From: Ashinkailepas kermadecensis | Taxonomy: Eukaryota; Arthropoda; Thecostraca; Neolepadidae | NCBI GenBank assembly: GCA_034440615.1 | Contig: JAOTOM010005050.1 | Location: forward strand, 552,001-616,000 | Reading direction: 5' to 3' | Length of the DNA stretch: 64,000 nt | Shown here: positions 1-12,243 of the stretch, piece by piece | Layout of the letters: each line of letters starts with the position of its first letter | Numbering within the stretch: position 1 is the stretch's first letter | Notes under the pieces: model-generated | Database searches by the model: none | Told to the model about the DNA's origin: nothing | What the model saw: only the letters and a program-made list of their open reading frames with translations | Program-made: the position numbers and the translations under genes

Positions 1-55
1 GTCCAAACATGCCTTCCATTGGGGAAGGAGCTGATCTAGATGTTTTAATGGGCGG

Positions 56-300
56 GAGGGGGGAGGGGGAGGAGGCACATTTCCCTCGGAGCGGCACCTA
101 CGGCGGAAAATTCGTTAAACGAGGGAAGGGAATGCACTCGGGCATAGTGAAAGGACGCCTTTTCCTCTGAAAATGGCACCTTCGACTGAAAAATACGTTG
201 AACGGGGAGGATGCACTCGAGCCTTCCTGAAGGGGCACCTTTCCCGGCCGGAGGAGCCCCACCTTTCCATGAAGGGGGTTAATGCCCCTGTACCCCTGTG
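56..300 (+). repeat. Family A G-rich dispersed repeat, two units
   Basis: Two related units sit head to tail about 80 bp apart. Each has a 'cgtt(a/g)aacg' stretch, then a G-run, then 'tgcactcg' (133 and 212), then a 'gaaagg/gaaggggcacc' stretch. The same order of motifs recurs at 1028-1290 and, inverted, at 60310-60470, which makes it a dispersed family and not a local accident. No protein similarity is recognised. The ends are not defined. Confidence 0.55.
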
Positions 301-424
301 TCGGCCCATGCGTCCGGGGGCGTTGGCGGTGGACGAATTGTTAACGATTACAAAATGTTTCTGGTTTCATCGTGAGCGCCCGGGAACTGTTGAAGTTTTC
401 ATTAATACTTCCATGTTTGTGTCC

Positions 425-829
425 AGTGTGTCCATGTTGCGCCGTCAGCTGATGATGTGCGGCAGGCGCGTTGTATCCATGTTGCGCCGTCGGCTAATGG
501 TGTGCGGCAGGCGCGTTGTGTCCATGTTGCGCCGTCAGCTGATGGTGTGCGGCAGGCGCGTTGTGTCCATGTTGCGCCGTCAGCTGATGGTGTGCGGCAG
601 GCGCGTTGTATCCATGTTGCGCCGTCAGCTGATGGTGTGCGGCAGGCGCGTTGTATCCATGTCGTGCCGTCAGCTGATGGTGTGCGGCAGGCGCGTTGTA
701 TTCATGTTGCGCCGTCAGCTGATGGTGAGCGGCAGGCGCGTTGTGTCCATGTCGTGCCGTCAGCTGATTGTGAGCGGCAGGTGCGTTGTGTCCATGTCGT
801 GCCGTCAGCTGATGGTGAGCGGCAGGCGC
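425..829 (+). repeat. 45-bp minisatellite, 9 copies
   Basis: Nine tandem copies of a 45-bp unit containing 'tccatgttgcgccgtcagct'. Start positions of 'tccat' at 431 and 476 confirm the period. Because 45 is a multiple of three, all copies keep the same phase, giving a 242-codon open frame at 173-901 with a 15-residue repeat (VSMLRRQLMVCGRRV) and further open frames in another phase and on the other strand. Open frames on both strands argue that the openness comes from the repeat and not from coding. The later copies (from about 661) share substitutions, so the array grew by local duplication. Confidence 0.9.
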
Positions 830-1027
830 GGTGACGTCTCCCTTATGACATGCCACCAAATGCCATGTCATGTCTCTCGCCCGGTTGCCAGAGAGACATG
901 AGAGACTCCCTGGTTTTGTTCGTACTTTATGGGTCAATCGCATCCATCGCTGTTGTCCCCTTACTTCACTCCTGACGATCATGAGTTGAATAGAGAAAGC
1001 GTTTTCACCGCACGGGGCATTTGGCGG

Positions 1028-1290
1028 ACAAGGGCGGATCCAGGGATTTTCATGGGGATGGGCACATTTCTTTATTTCCTTAGAAAGGCGCCTTCGGTGG
1101 GCAAGTTCGTCGAGTGGGGAGAGTGAGGGTGCACTCGATCATGCTAAAAGCGTTTTCTTCTAAAATTGACGCATTTTCCTCTAGAAAGAAGAAGTTTTCT
1201 TGGCTGAAAAAAAATCCGTTGAACGGGGGAGAGTGCACTCGATTCTTTCTGAAGGGGCACTTTTCCCGGCCGGTGAGGCCCACCGGCCGG
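1028..1290 (+). repeat. Family A G-rich dispersed repeat, second copy
   Basis: It begins with 'gggcggatccaggga', then 'ggcgccttcggtgggcaag', two 'gtgcactcgat' motifs and 'ctgaaggggcacttttcccg'. These are the same blocks, in the same order, as at 56-300. The inverted copy near 60.4 kb also carries the 'ggggcggatc' border, which suggests that border is a real end of the element. Class unknown; it may be a non-autonomous DNA transposon. Confidence 0.5.
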
Positions 1291-1354
1291 TATTGTGGTG
1301 TATTGTTGGCAGTGGCCTTCTGCGATTTTTGCGAAAAAAAAATATCAGACATGA

Positions 1355-2640
1355 AAGGGCATCGTGTGTGCTCAAGTTTTTCCCCAAGAAAAGCTTAAAC
1401 ACACCGTGTCAGAAATCCATGGCAAGCTAAAACAAACGTTTCGTGATAAATCCATGAGCAGACGCAAAACATTCGAGTGTTTTTACAGCTGAAACCTGGA
1501 CAAATTCTGCGTGATGATACTGAACGTTGCTGTCGACCATGCCAGAAATCAGGAGTACCGAGGAAAATGTTGCGGAACTACGTCAGGTTATCCACGAGGA
1601 CCGTCGGCTAAAAATTAGCGACATTTACAGTATCGTTTGCCTATCGTTCGGCTCATCCCACCGCAATCTCACGAAGGAAATGAACATGAGCTGGATCGTG
1701 GCCGTATACGTGCCCTAATTGCTGATCAATGACCAAAGAAAATTCCCCCTCGCTGTGCGTGCAGGTATCCAGGAACAGATCAGGAATGATCGAAACTTCA
1801 TTTGCAAGGGCATCACTGGTGACAAGAGCTGGGTGCATTGTCATGATACTGAAATGAAACAGCAGTCGTCTCAGTGGGATAGTCCGAAATAACTGCGACC
1901 GAGAAAGTGAGAAAGGTCAAGAGGAACGTCAGGAGTATGCTGATCTGTTTCTTTGACATGTAGGGTGTTGTGTAACAGGAGTTCGTTCCTGTAGGTCAGA
2001 CGGTGAATCAGCACTTTTACATCGAGGTCCTGAGGTGCTTGAGGGAGGAGGTGACTGAGGAGGAAACGTTCAGAGAGGTGGCGCGCACAGGACTAGCTGC
2101 TGTCTCATGACGATGCGCTGGCCCGCATTGCTCTGCCTATGCAACAGTTCTTGTCTAGAAACGACCCTACAGTTGTCCCGCACCATCCCTTTTCTCCTGA
2201 CTCGCTCTGTGATTTCTTTCTCTTCCCCAAGATGAAGATCCAGTTGAAGGGGCGACGATTTGGCAATATCGATGAGATTCCGTCGGAATCGCAGGACGTA
2301 CTGAATGAAACAGCATCTCTAAAATGAAGTTCCAGAGATGCTTCCAACAGTAGGAAATGCGATGGCATCACATCATAACATCGAAGGGGCTACTTTGAGG
2401 ATGGCAACAGCGATTATGAGTGTGGGTAGCCGGTAGCCGGTAGCCGGTAGCCGGTAGTTCAGCGGCTAAGTTCAGCGTCTGGGAGACCAGAGGTACCGGG
2501 TTCGGTTCCCTGCGGTGTCCGCCCGCCTGCCATGATGAGAGACAGGCGAAGACATATGATCTTGGCTGCTTTGTTCGCCCTAAACCCAAAAACCACGACA
2601 ACAGCGATTGCAACCTAAGGTAAGCTTACAAGCTTTTATA
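1355..2640 (+). pseudogene. Mariner-like transposase relic
   Basis: Translated pieces in shifting frames follow the order of a mariner transposase: an N-terminal piece (about 1375-1520), 'VIHEDRRLKISDI' (about 1585-1623), 'TGDKSW' (about 1815-1832), 'QTVNQHFYIEVLRCLREEV' (about 2000-2055), 'LSHDDALARIAL' and 'SPDSLCDFFLFPKMK' (about 2190-2240). The three catalytic aspartates expected of the DDD triad appear as GAC 1821, GAC 2109 and GAT 2211. The last two are 33 residues apart, not the family's 34, because one codon is missing in the SPD-CDF stretch. Many stops and frameshifts lie between, so it is dead. The C-terminal end is split by the SINE at 2416-2598 and resumes at 2610. Confidence 0.85.
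2416..2598 (+). mobile_element. tRNA-derived SINE with 11-bp target-site duplication
   Basis: An RNA polymerase III type promoter is visible: box A-like 'TAGTTCAGCGG' (2455-2465) and box B-like 'GGTTCGGTTCC' (2499-2509), 44 nt apart start to start as in a tRNA. The unit is bracketed by identical 'CAACAGCGATT' copies at 2405-2415 and 2599-2609, which is the target-site duplication. The 5' end holds about four or five tandem CCGGTAG units (about 2427-2457). The tail is A/C-rich ('aaacccaaaaaccac'). It sits inside the 3' end of a mariner relic and is therefore younger than that insertion. Confidence 0.75.
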
Positions 2641-2644
2641 GAAA

Positions 2645-4570
2645 CTGTACCCAAACCTTTGGATCGTACCTCGTATAAAGGGTTACTTTCAAAAGTGTAT
2701 GTAGGAATGACCAATACTATCGAAAGAAAGAACATGTTCACTTTGATAAGAAACTTGCACGTAGTCTCTGGATGCGTCCACATGTTGCATGGATATGCCT
2801 CCCTTTTTATAACTCAAACGAATACAATGGTGAAGAAAATCGATTTTGAACTGAGATAAGGTTGATGCAAATCTTGCGCATCAAGTACAAGGCTAAACCG
2901 ACTGAAGTCAAATATTTGACGGAGATTGTTTTTATATTTCATTGCGATCTTCCCTTGTGTTGAACATATTGTACATATATTATATCAACATATAATATAT
3001 TTGATTCTATATATTCTAATCTAATGTATTCTATCAATAAGAACAATGTTGCGTTTGTATTAAGAATTTCAGAATTTGGTATGTCAGATCTGATCAGATA
3101 TTCGATGCGCAAACATTGCATCATTCCAGCCAAATTCAAACACAATCTCCACCAATTTATTCTGCCGAGGTATGCATAAGCTGAACTATATATGTGACAT
3201 ATTTGATGAAGCTTGAAACTACATTCAATTTGCTAAATGAACGAAATGGCTATTTTATTTAAAGAAAGGTGTTTAAATCATAGGCATCTTTTTGAAGACA
3301 GCCCTGCATATGTTAAAGTCTATGGAGTTTGGAGGTCGAACCACGGCTCGTAGTAGCTATTTTCCGCCCCTCCACCCCTGGATATAGCGTCTTGCAAACC
3401 ACGTGACGCGGAGTATTTGAATTCCTGTGCATAATATTTCAACGTGAGTTGAAATGGACAGCCGGAACACGCATGTTCTTATTTGAATTATTATTAATGC
3501 ACTTGAAAAAATGTCCCTTTATTACATCCCCTCATACGTTATTCCACCGATGAAACACAGTCGACTGTTAAGAGAGAACCCCTGCATGGCTACACGAACG
3601 ACAGGATTGAAACGAAGGCCCGTAACCATGCTGAATATTTGCATACACTAGAAATAACTGCCTTTTTTCTCTTTTTTTTACGTCCATCCTTTCTTACATC
3701 ACGAAGAAGCACTACGCTTTGTGAAAAAAAAATATACTAACCACATTAACTTTTACCGGAACCGCTAAGCAATAAAGTAGGATATAATTCATTTTCTTAG
3801 AGCTATATCTAAGCCTCCTTCATCTAAGGAAGAGATGCGCTGCTACACACCAAGCCTCCTTTCTACTAAGCAGTCAATCGCTGTGGTGAAGTTGTTTTAC
3901 GATGTTGTTTTGGGTGAGAGTGAAGCCCGAGAGAGTCTACCACCGTACATACGGTGCTCACGGCCTTTGACCAGCCAAATCCAGTCCGGCCCGGCCCAAC
4001 CGTCACGCTTTCGAAAGAATACTACTTGTGGGTGGGGGAAGGCGTTTCGGGTTCAAATTTATCCGCTCGGGGTCAGATGTGTTCTATTAATTTCGATTCT
4101 TACCATTTATTATCCTAATATTCGTCACGAAGTGTTCTTAATCTTCGGTCAAAGAAAGAGGTACCGGTGGCATTTTCTCCTGACGTGCAACTATCAACAG
4201 CGTCTCACGTTGCAGCATCATTTCAAGTTCTAATGTTCTCACTAAGGGCCAGATTTGCTCTTTAACTTTAAAATCTACCCACCTTGATCGCAATATTTCT
4301 CCCGAAGCATCTTCAATGTTTGTTGAAAGAAGGAGGTTTACGGTGGCATGCCCCGACATGGGCAGCTCACAATGCACACCACACCACAGCCAGCTCCCCG
4401 CGCGTTCCGAATGGCGCGTTAGTCAGGTTGTTGGTTTCTATTATGTGGTCTCGAGTTCAGTTCTAGGGAGGGATGACACTTCTTATGACTGCCTTTAGTA
4501 ACAATTTGGCAGGTGAAGTGCATCCGAAGTCACATTAGCTATGCATACATGCTTGAAGATACGTTGCTGT
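2645..4570. other. No gene recognised; AT-rich spacer
   Basis: Mostly AT-rich single-copy-looking DNA, with a strongly AT-rich patch at 2960-3050 and T-runs at 3660-3690. A 132-codon open frame at 3835-4233 (+) has no recognisable domain. Two short stretches at about 4150-4172 and 4326-4350 resemble each other ('ggtggcat' after a GAAAGA-type run). Nothing else is supported. Confidence 0.5.
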
Positions 4571-4574
4571 ATTA

Positions 4575-6660
4575 ACACAGACACACATACACAGACACAT
4601 ACTTGTATTGAGGTAATCCACAATGGACTTGTGGCTATTACAACCTCGCGTTAATAAAATAAAACAGCAGAGCAGAAAAGGTCAAAATCACAGACCAGTT
4701 AAACCGGTGGTTATACATGTCATAATCTGAAATAATTTGTTTTAAATAAAAATACACTGCAGCAGGGCGAGCAGCAAATCAGTCCGGCACGGGCGGCACG
4801 TTAGACAGGTGCCGCCGAAGGTGGCGACCAAAGATCGGCACGGAAAGCCGCATCAGCTCGGGTGGCAACGAGTTGTGCATAAGTGGTGCTCTGGAGCTAA
4901 ATCGCCTCATCCCCATCTCAGTGCGGGACCGGGGAACATACAAGTGATAGTCCTGACAGGTGGTCCGGTCACGAATCTCCGCCACGGTGGTGATATCATG
5001 AGCCAGTGACTCTGGCTTACAATGACGGCGCACCTTGTACGTGAGGCACAGGGTGTGGTATCTGGCTAGGTTTTCCATACTGAGCCAGTCCAGTCTCCTC
5101 AGGAAATCAGAAACATGGTCAAACGTTTTGCGGCCGAAAATTACTTTTGCCCAGTAGTTCATGTTTTTAAATGCGAGATAGGTTCTTTTTTTGTTCCGTT
5201 ACTGTACACAGAAATACAGTAGCGGATCTGCGAGAAGACCAGAGCATTGACCAGCGCGGGGATGACAGCATATGGAAGGTGCCTCCTCAGATGCTATAGA
5301 CAACCCAGAACTCCACAACAACGCCGAGTCATTTCTGAGACGTGCGAGTCCCAACTGAGCGAGCGATCGAAAGTAAGTCCGATATTTTTGCATTCCGAAA
5401 TGGTGGGTAGATCGTGATCGCGAAATTTCACCATGATATCCGGTAAGGCACGCATATTTTGTGGGCTGCCCAATAGCATCAGCTGTGTCTTAGCAGCGTT
5501 AATTTTCAGTCCATTTGCTCGAAACCAGATGTCGAGGGAGGCCAAACTATTTCCATGTGAGCGACGATGTTTTGAATTTCAGATTTCTTACCACTCACCA
5601 AAATTTGGGTGTCGTCGGCGTATTGGATAACCACTGCGTCTTCGGCTGAGGTCGTTGGCGAAGACGCAGTAGATGAGAGGTTCGAGAGATGATCCTTGAA
5701 AACGCGATGCTGTTGGGCAACGGGGCAGATTTTTGGACGACACCCAGATTATCAGTGGGGCTGACAATCTGGGTGTGGTTCTAAAGATAAGCCGAAAACC
5801 AGGAGGTGTCGATGCTGTGGAGACTTAATTTTGACAGGAGTTTTGAGTGGTCTATCACATCAAAATATTTGTTCCAATCCAGCAGGCATAGAAGGGACAC
5901 CTCTCCATGGTCACATGCGGGTTGGATCTGATCAGATATGGAGGTTTCCGTCGAGTGACGAGAACGGAAACCGTGCTGAGTTGGAGAGAGGAGGTGGTTT
6001 TCGGACAGATAATTGTAGAGCTGCTAGTGGAAGGCACGCTCTACAATTTTCGCAATGACTGGGACGATGGAGATAGGACGGAAATTGGAAGGTCTAGAGG
6101 GATCACCGGATTGGAAGCAGGGATAAACGAGGAAGTGCTTCCAAGAATCAGGAACATCAGATTGAGTAATGATTGAATTGACCAAAAGCAAGAACTCTGC
6201 ACCTATCGAATCGAAACACACCCTGAGTATGTGGATGCTGATGCCGTTCTCGCCGCAGGCCGAGGAGCCGTCCATCCCGAAGACGACGGTTCGCAGCTCA
6301 GATTGCGACAACGGCACCAGGGTAAACGCACAGGTACCGACACGCGGCAAACGGCAGGAAATACTCGGCGTCGCTCCCATACTCCTAACTTCGTCAGCCA
6401 CGCGCGGGCCCATGCGGACAAAACATCGGTTAAGGTCATCAGCTGTCGCGTCGGGCAGCTTACGAATAGCCTGCTTGCCGCCGACGAATGACCTGATATG
6501 GCGCCACATTGACCTCCGCCCATCTTCACGGATGTGCCGCTCAACATCGTCGCGGCTATCACGCCTAATCGCCGATCGTACAGCTCGGTTGGCGTCCCTA
6601 TACTCCGGAGACTGGTGTCCATAGATAGCCAGCGCACCACGGCGACGTAACACTCAAGGC
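4575..6660 (-). pseudogene. CR1/Jockey-like non-LTR retrotransposon, 5'-truncated and decayed
   Basis: On the minus strand, pieces follow the order of a LINE reverse transcriptase. The linker/N-terminal RT region (6653-6024) ends in 'SRPSNFRPISIVPVIAKIV', an RT-1 type motif. An 'HGFRSRHSTETS' fingers motif follows near 5960, with a damaged catalytic region near 5700-5640. Then comes 'LDIWFRANGLKINAAKTQLM' (about 5540-5480), and a C-terminal tail (5162-4779) with 'RSRTEMGMRRFSSRAP'. Stops and frameshifts separate the pieces. The 3' UTR runs to about 4575 and ends in TGTGTCTG-like repeats on the minus strand. The endonuclease is absent. A second copy of the 3' end lies at 41955-42735. CR1 versus Jockey assignment is inferred from motif style only. 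Confidence 0.85.
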
Positions 6661-7515
6661 AATGGGCCCATGACTGACCGATAGCTGATGGACATGACTA
6701 TTTGACTGAACTGCGCTTTTAGAATTTGCCCTCCCTCATTCAGTGCCACAATCGACGCCTGATGCCGCCGATAACAAATACGAACTGTACCCGCTATGGC
6801 TTGAATAGTGGGCTAGACAATGCTTAGCTTGTCAAATTGGAAAATCACTCTTGAAAATGAAAGCTTTTTATTTTTGGTTTGTCTTCTGAGGTTGATGAGC
6901 AGCAAAGTGGACCAAGTTATGCGCACTACCGCAAATGTGTTTCACGCTAACAAAATGACCTTGTATTTTCTTTTTCCGTCATGGAGTAATGACTGAAAGG
7001 GCTCATGCATGGATTTGCCTTGTCACACCTAAAGCTGTCCGGTAGACAACTGTGTTTTCAGGGATTTCGAAACCTACATTCGATCGATTAAGACTGCTTT
7101 CAACGACATGATTTTCATGTTGGTCTTTTAGCTGATCAAGAGAACACATTGTATATCTCAAGTACGCCTTAGGCTATTCATTCCCTTAAGATGTTCGATG
7201 GGGTCGGGCAAACAGCCCCTTAGTCAGTGTCATCGCCCCAGCTTTCGTTGTGCCCCGCTTGTACAAGTTTAACAAAACTACCCCTCCTCAAGAAGCGCTT
7301 TGCCTCTGCCCGAGGTATCTATCTGCTACTGCAAGCCAATCCTGACGAAAATTATTCACAGGATCGTCTTGTAGCATTATTTATATGTAAGCGCAGATAT
7401 ATTTTTAATTTATTCAACCAATTCTCTAAATGGTGGCATATATATTTGGAACAATTCCTTGCTAAAAAACCTCGTTACCTACTTGCGAAGTCATCAGAGA
7501 TGATCATGCAATGCA
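6661..7515. other. No gene recognised
   Basis: A 104-codon open frame at 7227-7541 (+) runs into the TA repeat and has no recognisable motif. No repeat shared with the rest of the window was seen. Confidence 0.45.
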
Positions 7516-7517
7516 AC

Positions 7518-7898
<381 letters not shown>

Positions 7899-7899
7899 A

Positions 7900-9130
7900 T
7901 GAATTAATACAGGTATCCTTGTGCACATCTATGTTTAAATATCCTTTGTATGCATGTAGACACACACATATGGGGGGGGAGGGGGGCGTACGGCGACTAG
8001 GAACAAACTCAGTGCATATCCATCAGTTTTAGTAGCTGGGAGATGGTGCTCATACGCGGTAAATGCATGACTCATTCTCCAATGGCAATGATTGACCTAC
8101 AATATGCCATAGATAACATTAATGGCATTGACAAAAAGCCACTATGTTCATCGTGCATAAAATGTGTGTCATGTTCCCACGACACGAGATAAAAACTGGT
8201 GCCATCCGACGGCCTGCTGGCTGGCTACGACCTGTAGCACGTGTCGTAACGGCAGTTGGCTTGCGCGCGCATTTGAACTTGACATCGCAATATATTTGGA
8301 GCAAATACTGGGTCAAAGTTGGAGGTGGCGGCCAGCGATGATGAGACGTTTGCATGCACCGCTGCACGTGTGTGTGTACGCTTGCGTAAGTTGTTTGAAC
8401 TTCACCTTGGCTGGTAACTGTGCTCGATGGACCACGCTACTCGTAAGTTGATGGAGTCTGGTTGAACAGTTTCCGTTTAATCGCTACATCGCTCACAGGT
8501 TTTTTTGCGCCTGATTTGCGTAGTTTTTCTCTTTTTTTGCCACACCTGCGATTCGTCATTGGTAGTATCTATAAATTCTAACCGGTCTATGAATATAACG
8601 CCACATTGATGGGACTATGGTTTGAAGTTGTATTAAATTCATATAGATAGGCAATTTGCAGGTCAGCGGTGGAGCACGAAATACTTTCGGCTTCTGACGG
8701 GCATGCCTTCTCGCCGTAAATTCCAGCAGCATGGAGGGCTCACGACATTGAACTTGTGGCGCTGATCTATTTACCTGAAGGGAGGGATGGCAGGGGACTC
8801 TAAGCTAAGGTAGAAAGATCACGGGGCAATACCATGTTCAGGAATTCGTGGTCAGCTTACCAAAACTCGGCCAATTTTGGAGAACTGACCTCACTTGACA
8901 TAGCTGGATCAAGGTATCATCAATAAGTTTACGGTTGCTAGCATCACGAAGGGAGATGACTATGGACAGAGCAGAGCGTTTCAATTGTGTGCAATATCCC
9001 TCCAGACACGGGAAAATAGTCAACCAGAAAAATTACTGATGCAGGCGTCAGAAGTGACTTTGACGGCTGATATTTTAAAGTTACGTGTTGATATTTTTGC
9101 GCCGTATTTAGTGCAAATTTTGCATAAATG
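7900..9130. other. No gene recognised
   Basis: A G-run at 7972-7987 and ordinary mixed-composition sequence. Short open frames at 8119-8367 (-) and 8164-8451 (+) overlap each other on opposite strands and show no domain. Confidence 0.45.
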
Positions 9131-9140
9131 TCGGGGAATC

Positions 9141-9298
<158 letters not shown>

Positions 9299-11210
9299 GC
9301 TATGCTTCTGTTTAGTGCATATTATGTGTGCTGCATATAACTACCACCAACTATTGGTGTCGCCGGATTAAGAAGCTAGATCCTCTGCACAGTTGGCACG
9401 AATTGATACGGTCATTGTTGCACCATTAGCACTTCATAATTAGATGAGCCGTCTCAATTCCGCAGATGAAACTCGTCGTCTACCACACCAACACGGGAAT
9501 CTCAGCATGCACACATGCATTGCGAGAGAAGTGGCTCATCACAGCAAACAGCCACAACTACTTCGACTTGGTTAGCTACGGCTTCAACATTTTGTGACCT
9601 TGAGCGGCCCAGTGTTAGCCCACCACCCTGAGGGCCCGTGGCTCAAAGTATCTTGCGTATTCCTGCGTTAGGGACAGCAACTACATTTATTTAACCGATT
9701 GGTGGCAATTTATTACTGGAGCCGCACGTACGGTGTGGCCACCAGTCATACAGGCATGATGAATACGATGTCGCATTTGGCTGACGCCATTGTGTACTGG
9801 AGGCACACAATGGCGATCCGTACGTCACCCGGTGGCCATTGCACCATATCGCTGCGCGCGCTGTGCAGAGGTGTGTGACGAACAATTACGGAGCTCGCAA
9901 TACCCATTGGTGGGCGCGCTGTGCAGTGGTGTGACAGACCATTACCGAGGCCGACATGGGACATGTAAGATTTATTGATATGCAAATCGTTGACCTGCTG
10001 ACTGGCTGAACAGCAAGCTTCGATTAGCGATAGTTCAACGCTTCGACGTCTGGAAATCTTCATGTCCCCACCAAGGTCATGCTCTCACAAATGGCTTTGA
10101 AACTGTTTTAGAAATCTTTATTAACGTCACAACCCGTTTTTAAATTGCCCGGCTCAAAGGATATAAAAAGCCACAATGTGTCTGTGCGCAGAAGTGGATA
10201 TCGAAGTCCTACTGCAAGCATTAGGTGTTCATTGTCCACTGTGCAGTATGCCTTTTTTTGCATGCTTCTTTGTATATGAATTGGAACATTAATTGTGCAG
10301 CTATTGATAGGCCAGGCAAACAGACAAAAACATGGGCAAAACATCACCACCTCATTAAAAATTGACTACAGCTTCTACTGGCAGGAAGTCGTCGCTCCAC
10401 CTCTCGCCCTCACTGTCGCCGCATGTTCACCCCCCCCCACACACACAAGACTCTCCAGCCACCCTTCCGACGCTCTGCCAAATTCGAGGTCTCTGTCGCC
10501 CGAACTACCCTGAAATTACCGCACTGAATCCGCCTCCGCGGTCAGCCATTGTAGCGGTCACAACCGGAGGTGCCCACTAACCAACATCACGAGGCAGCCT
10601 GCAGCCACCACTATCGCGACCAATCGACCACCCTCGCCAACCGGCCGGCAGTTTTTGTGGCGATAAGTGTCGGCTGACAAATGCCACTGTCGTGCCGGCA
10701 GTGTGGCGATGTGGCCGCCGAGAGCACGCGCCCGTCCCAGCCACCTGTTACCGTCAGCCGGCCGACTGACGCAGATGGGCGCAGGCCGGCTTCGGCTGAC
10801 AGGTGGAGACACTAGTCACGAATTCACGGCGTATTTTCCGGTTTGAATGCGTGCGATAACTGTTCGGTGTTCGTCCAGCCAGGCTAAATGGGCTGGTCAT
10901 CCGAATTTACGTGAACGTTTTAATCGCTGTTTACTCACAGACGACTTCGGCCTTGGTCTGCTCTGTGTTCTTACTCGTATGTCGTGCTGTCCTTGAAAAA
11001 CACGCTACGCACAACGTTTTCGTGGCACGAGGCCAACCAACGTCCTCTTCATAACGTATTTAGCTCTCTTCCTTTTAATACTGAATCCTTATCTTCAATT
11101 TGATATACCATGGGCGGTCCGCATTAATTATGTTTCGCATCATAGTCACTTATTACATTTTTGGTATAGACCAGTAAAATGGGCCAGTTTCTTCTGACAT
11201 GGAAGCTTGC
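9299..11210. other. No gene recognised
   Basis: Around 9780-9950 there are local near-repeats ('gcgcgctgtgcag' at about 9856 and 9927, 'attgtgt/cacacaatgg' facing each other at about 9788-9815). 10380-10810 is GC-rich with CCGGCCGG-type words and short frames on both strands, but no domain was recognised. Confidence 0.4.
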
Positions 11211-11216
11211 TGGCAG

Positions 11217-11394
11217 CAGAGGCGCAGCCAAGGGGGCCCGGGGATTTAGCAACCAAGGACCAAACAAGAAATTTAGAGATTCTTATAAAGAAAATCCAGA
11301 TATTTTCGGCGCGCTTTGCGCGCCTAAGGCGTTCTATTTCATGACATTTTTTTTCGGTCTGGTACCCCTTAAGAAAATCCTGGCTGCGCCACTG
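11217..11394. mobile_element. hAT-like MITE, about 178 bp
   Basis: The left end reads 'CAGAGGCGCAGCCAAGG' and the right end, reverse complemented, reads 'CAGTGGCGCAGCCAGG', giving a terminal inverted repeat of the CAGNGGCG type known from the hAT superfamily. The flanking octamers GCTGGCAG (11209-11216) and GTGGGCAA (11395-11402) agree at 5 of 8 positions, compatible with a decayed 8-bp duplication. A perfect GGCGCGC-ttt-GCGCGCC hairpin lies in the middle (11308-11324). No coding capacity. A related left end may be present at 50203. Confidence 0.6.
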
Positions 11395-11402
11395 GTGGGC
11401 AA

Positions 11403-11839
11403 CACCGCTTGAATGACCATGAACTGGTTGTAGTTCAGTAGATTGTGCATGGTGAGTGTCAGTGACCAGTCCCTTGTTGTATGCATTTTGATAGCTATCG
11501 CGTTGAGAGTATCATTGGCTGCTGCATGCATGTACATACTTACCTTTACAATGTCGTTACGAGCGAGAGCACAGCGCGAGCGAGTCTGCTCCTGTCTGTA
11601 TACGACACAAGTTCATCTGAACGACGAGACCCCACCCGACAGATCCAGCCAGAAAATTTCGACTTAGCTTCGACCAAAACAGGGGGGGGTCCAAACCCCC
11701 ACTCGCCCATAATCACCATGTAAGGATGAATATTTTAGCAGAGGCTTTCTAAAAGCGTGGGATCACAGCCAATTTTAAGTCGATTATTTCCGTGCTGTCA
11801 TCGTGTCATTAATGAACGCCTCCAAAGGACACAGGCAGC
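11403..11839. other. No gene; isolated G-run/C-run hairpin
   Basis: A hairpin-like 'gggggggtccaaaccccc' at 11684-11701 resembles the G-run hairpins near the ends of family G elements, but no TTAA end was found next to it. Otherwise nothing recognised. Confidence 0.35.
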
Positions 11840-12243
11840 CGCCTCGATGCTAGCTCATCCTACACCTAGCACCAGAGAAATGGCTCATATTCACCATTAT
11901 CCTCCGCCTCGATGCTAGCTCATCCTACACCTAGCACCAGAGAAATGGCTCCTCTTCAGCATTATCCTCCGCCTCGATGCTAGCTCATCCTACACCTAGC
12001 ACCAGAGAAATGGCTCATATTCACCATTATCCTCCGCCTCGATGCTAGCTCATCCTACACCTAGCACCAGAGAAATGGCTCATCTTCAGCATTATCCTCC
12101 GCCTCGATGCTAGCTCATCGTACACCTAGTACCAGAGGAATGAAGTGAACTAATCTTCACCATTATCCTCCGCCTCGATGCTAGCTCATCGTACACCTAG
12201 TACCAGAGGAATGAAGTGAACTAATCTTCACCATTATCCTCCG
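11840..12243 (+). repeat. 65-bp minisatellite, about 6 copies, with a 71-bp variant
   Basis: 'gcctcgatgc' starts at 11841, 11906, 11971, 12036, 12101 and 12172. The first intervals are exactly 65 bp and the last is 71 bp. The two 3' units carry 'gtacacctagtaccagagg' and a 6-bp insertion around 'tgaagtgaacta'. Units 1, 3 and 5 differ from 2 and 4 at the same bases ('cttcagc' against 'attcacc'), which suggests duplication of a two-unit block. Not coding. Confidence 0.93.

Noticed and set aside
173..982. 242-codon plus and 162-codon minus frames
   Set aside because: 45-bp tandem repeat keeps frames open on both strands; no start context or domain.
3835..4233. 132-codon plus-strand frame
   Set aside because: No domain, no conserved motif, low-complexity composition not coding-like.
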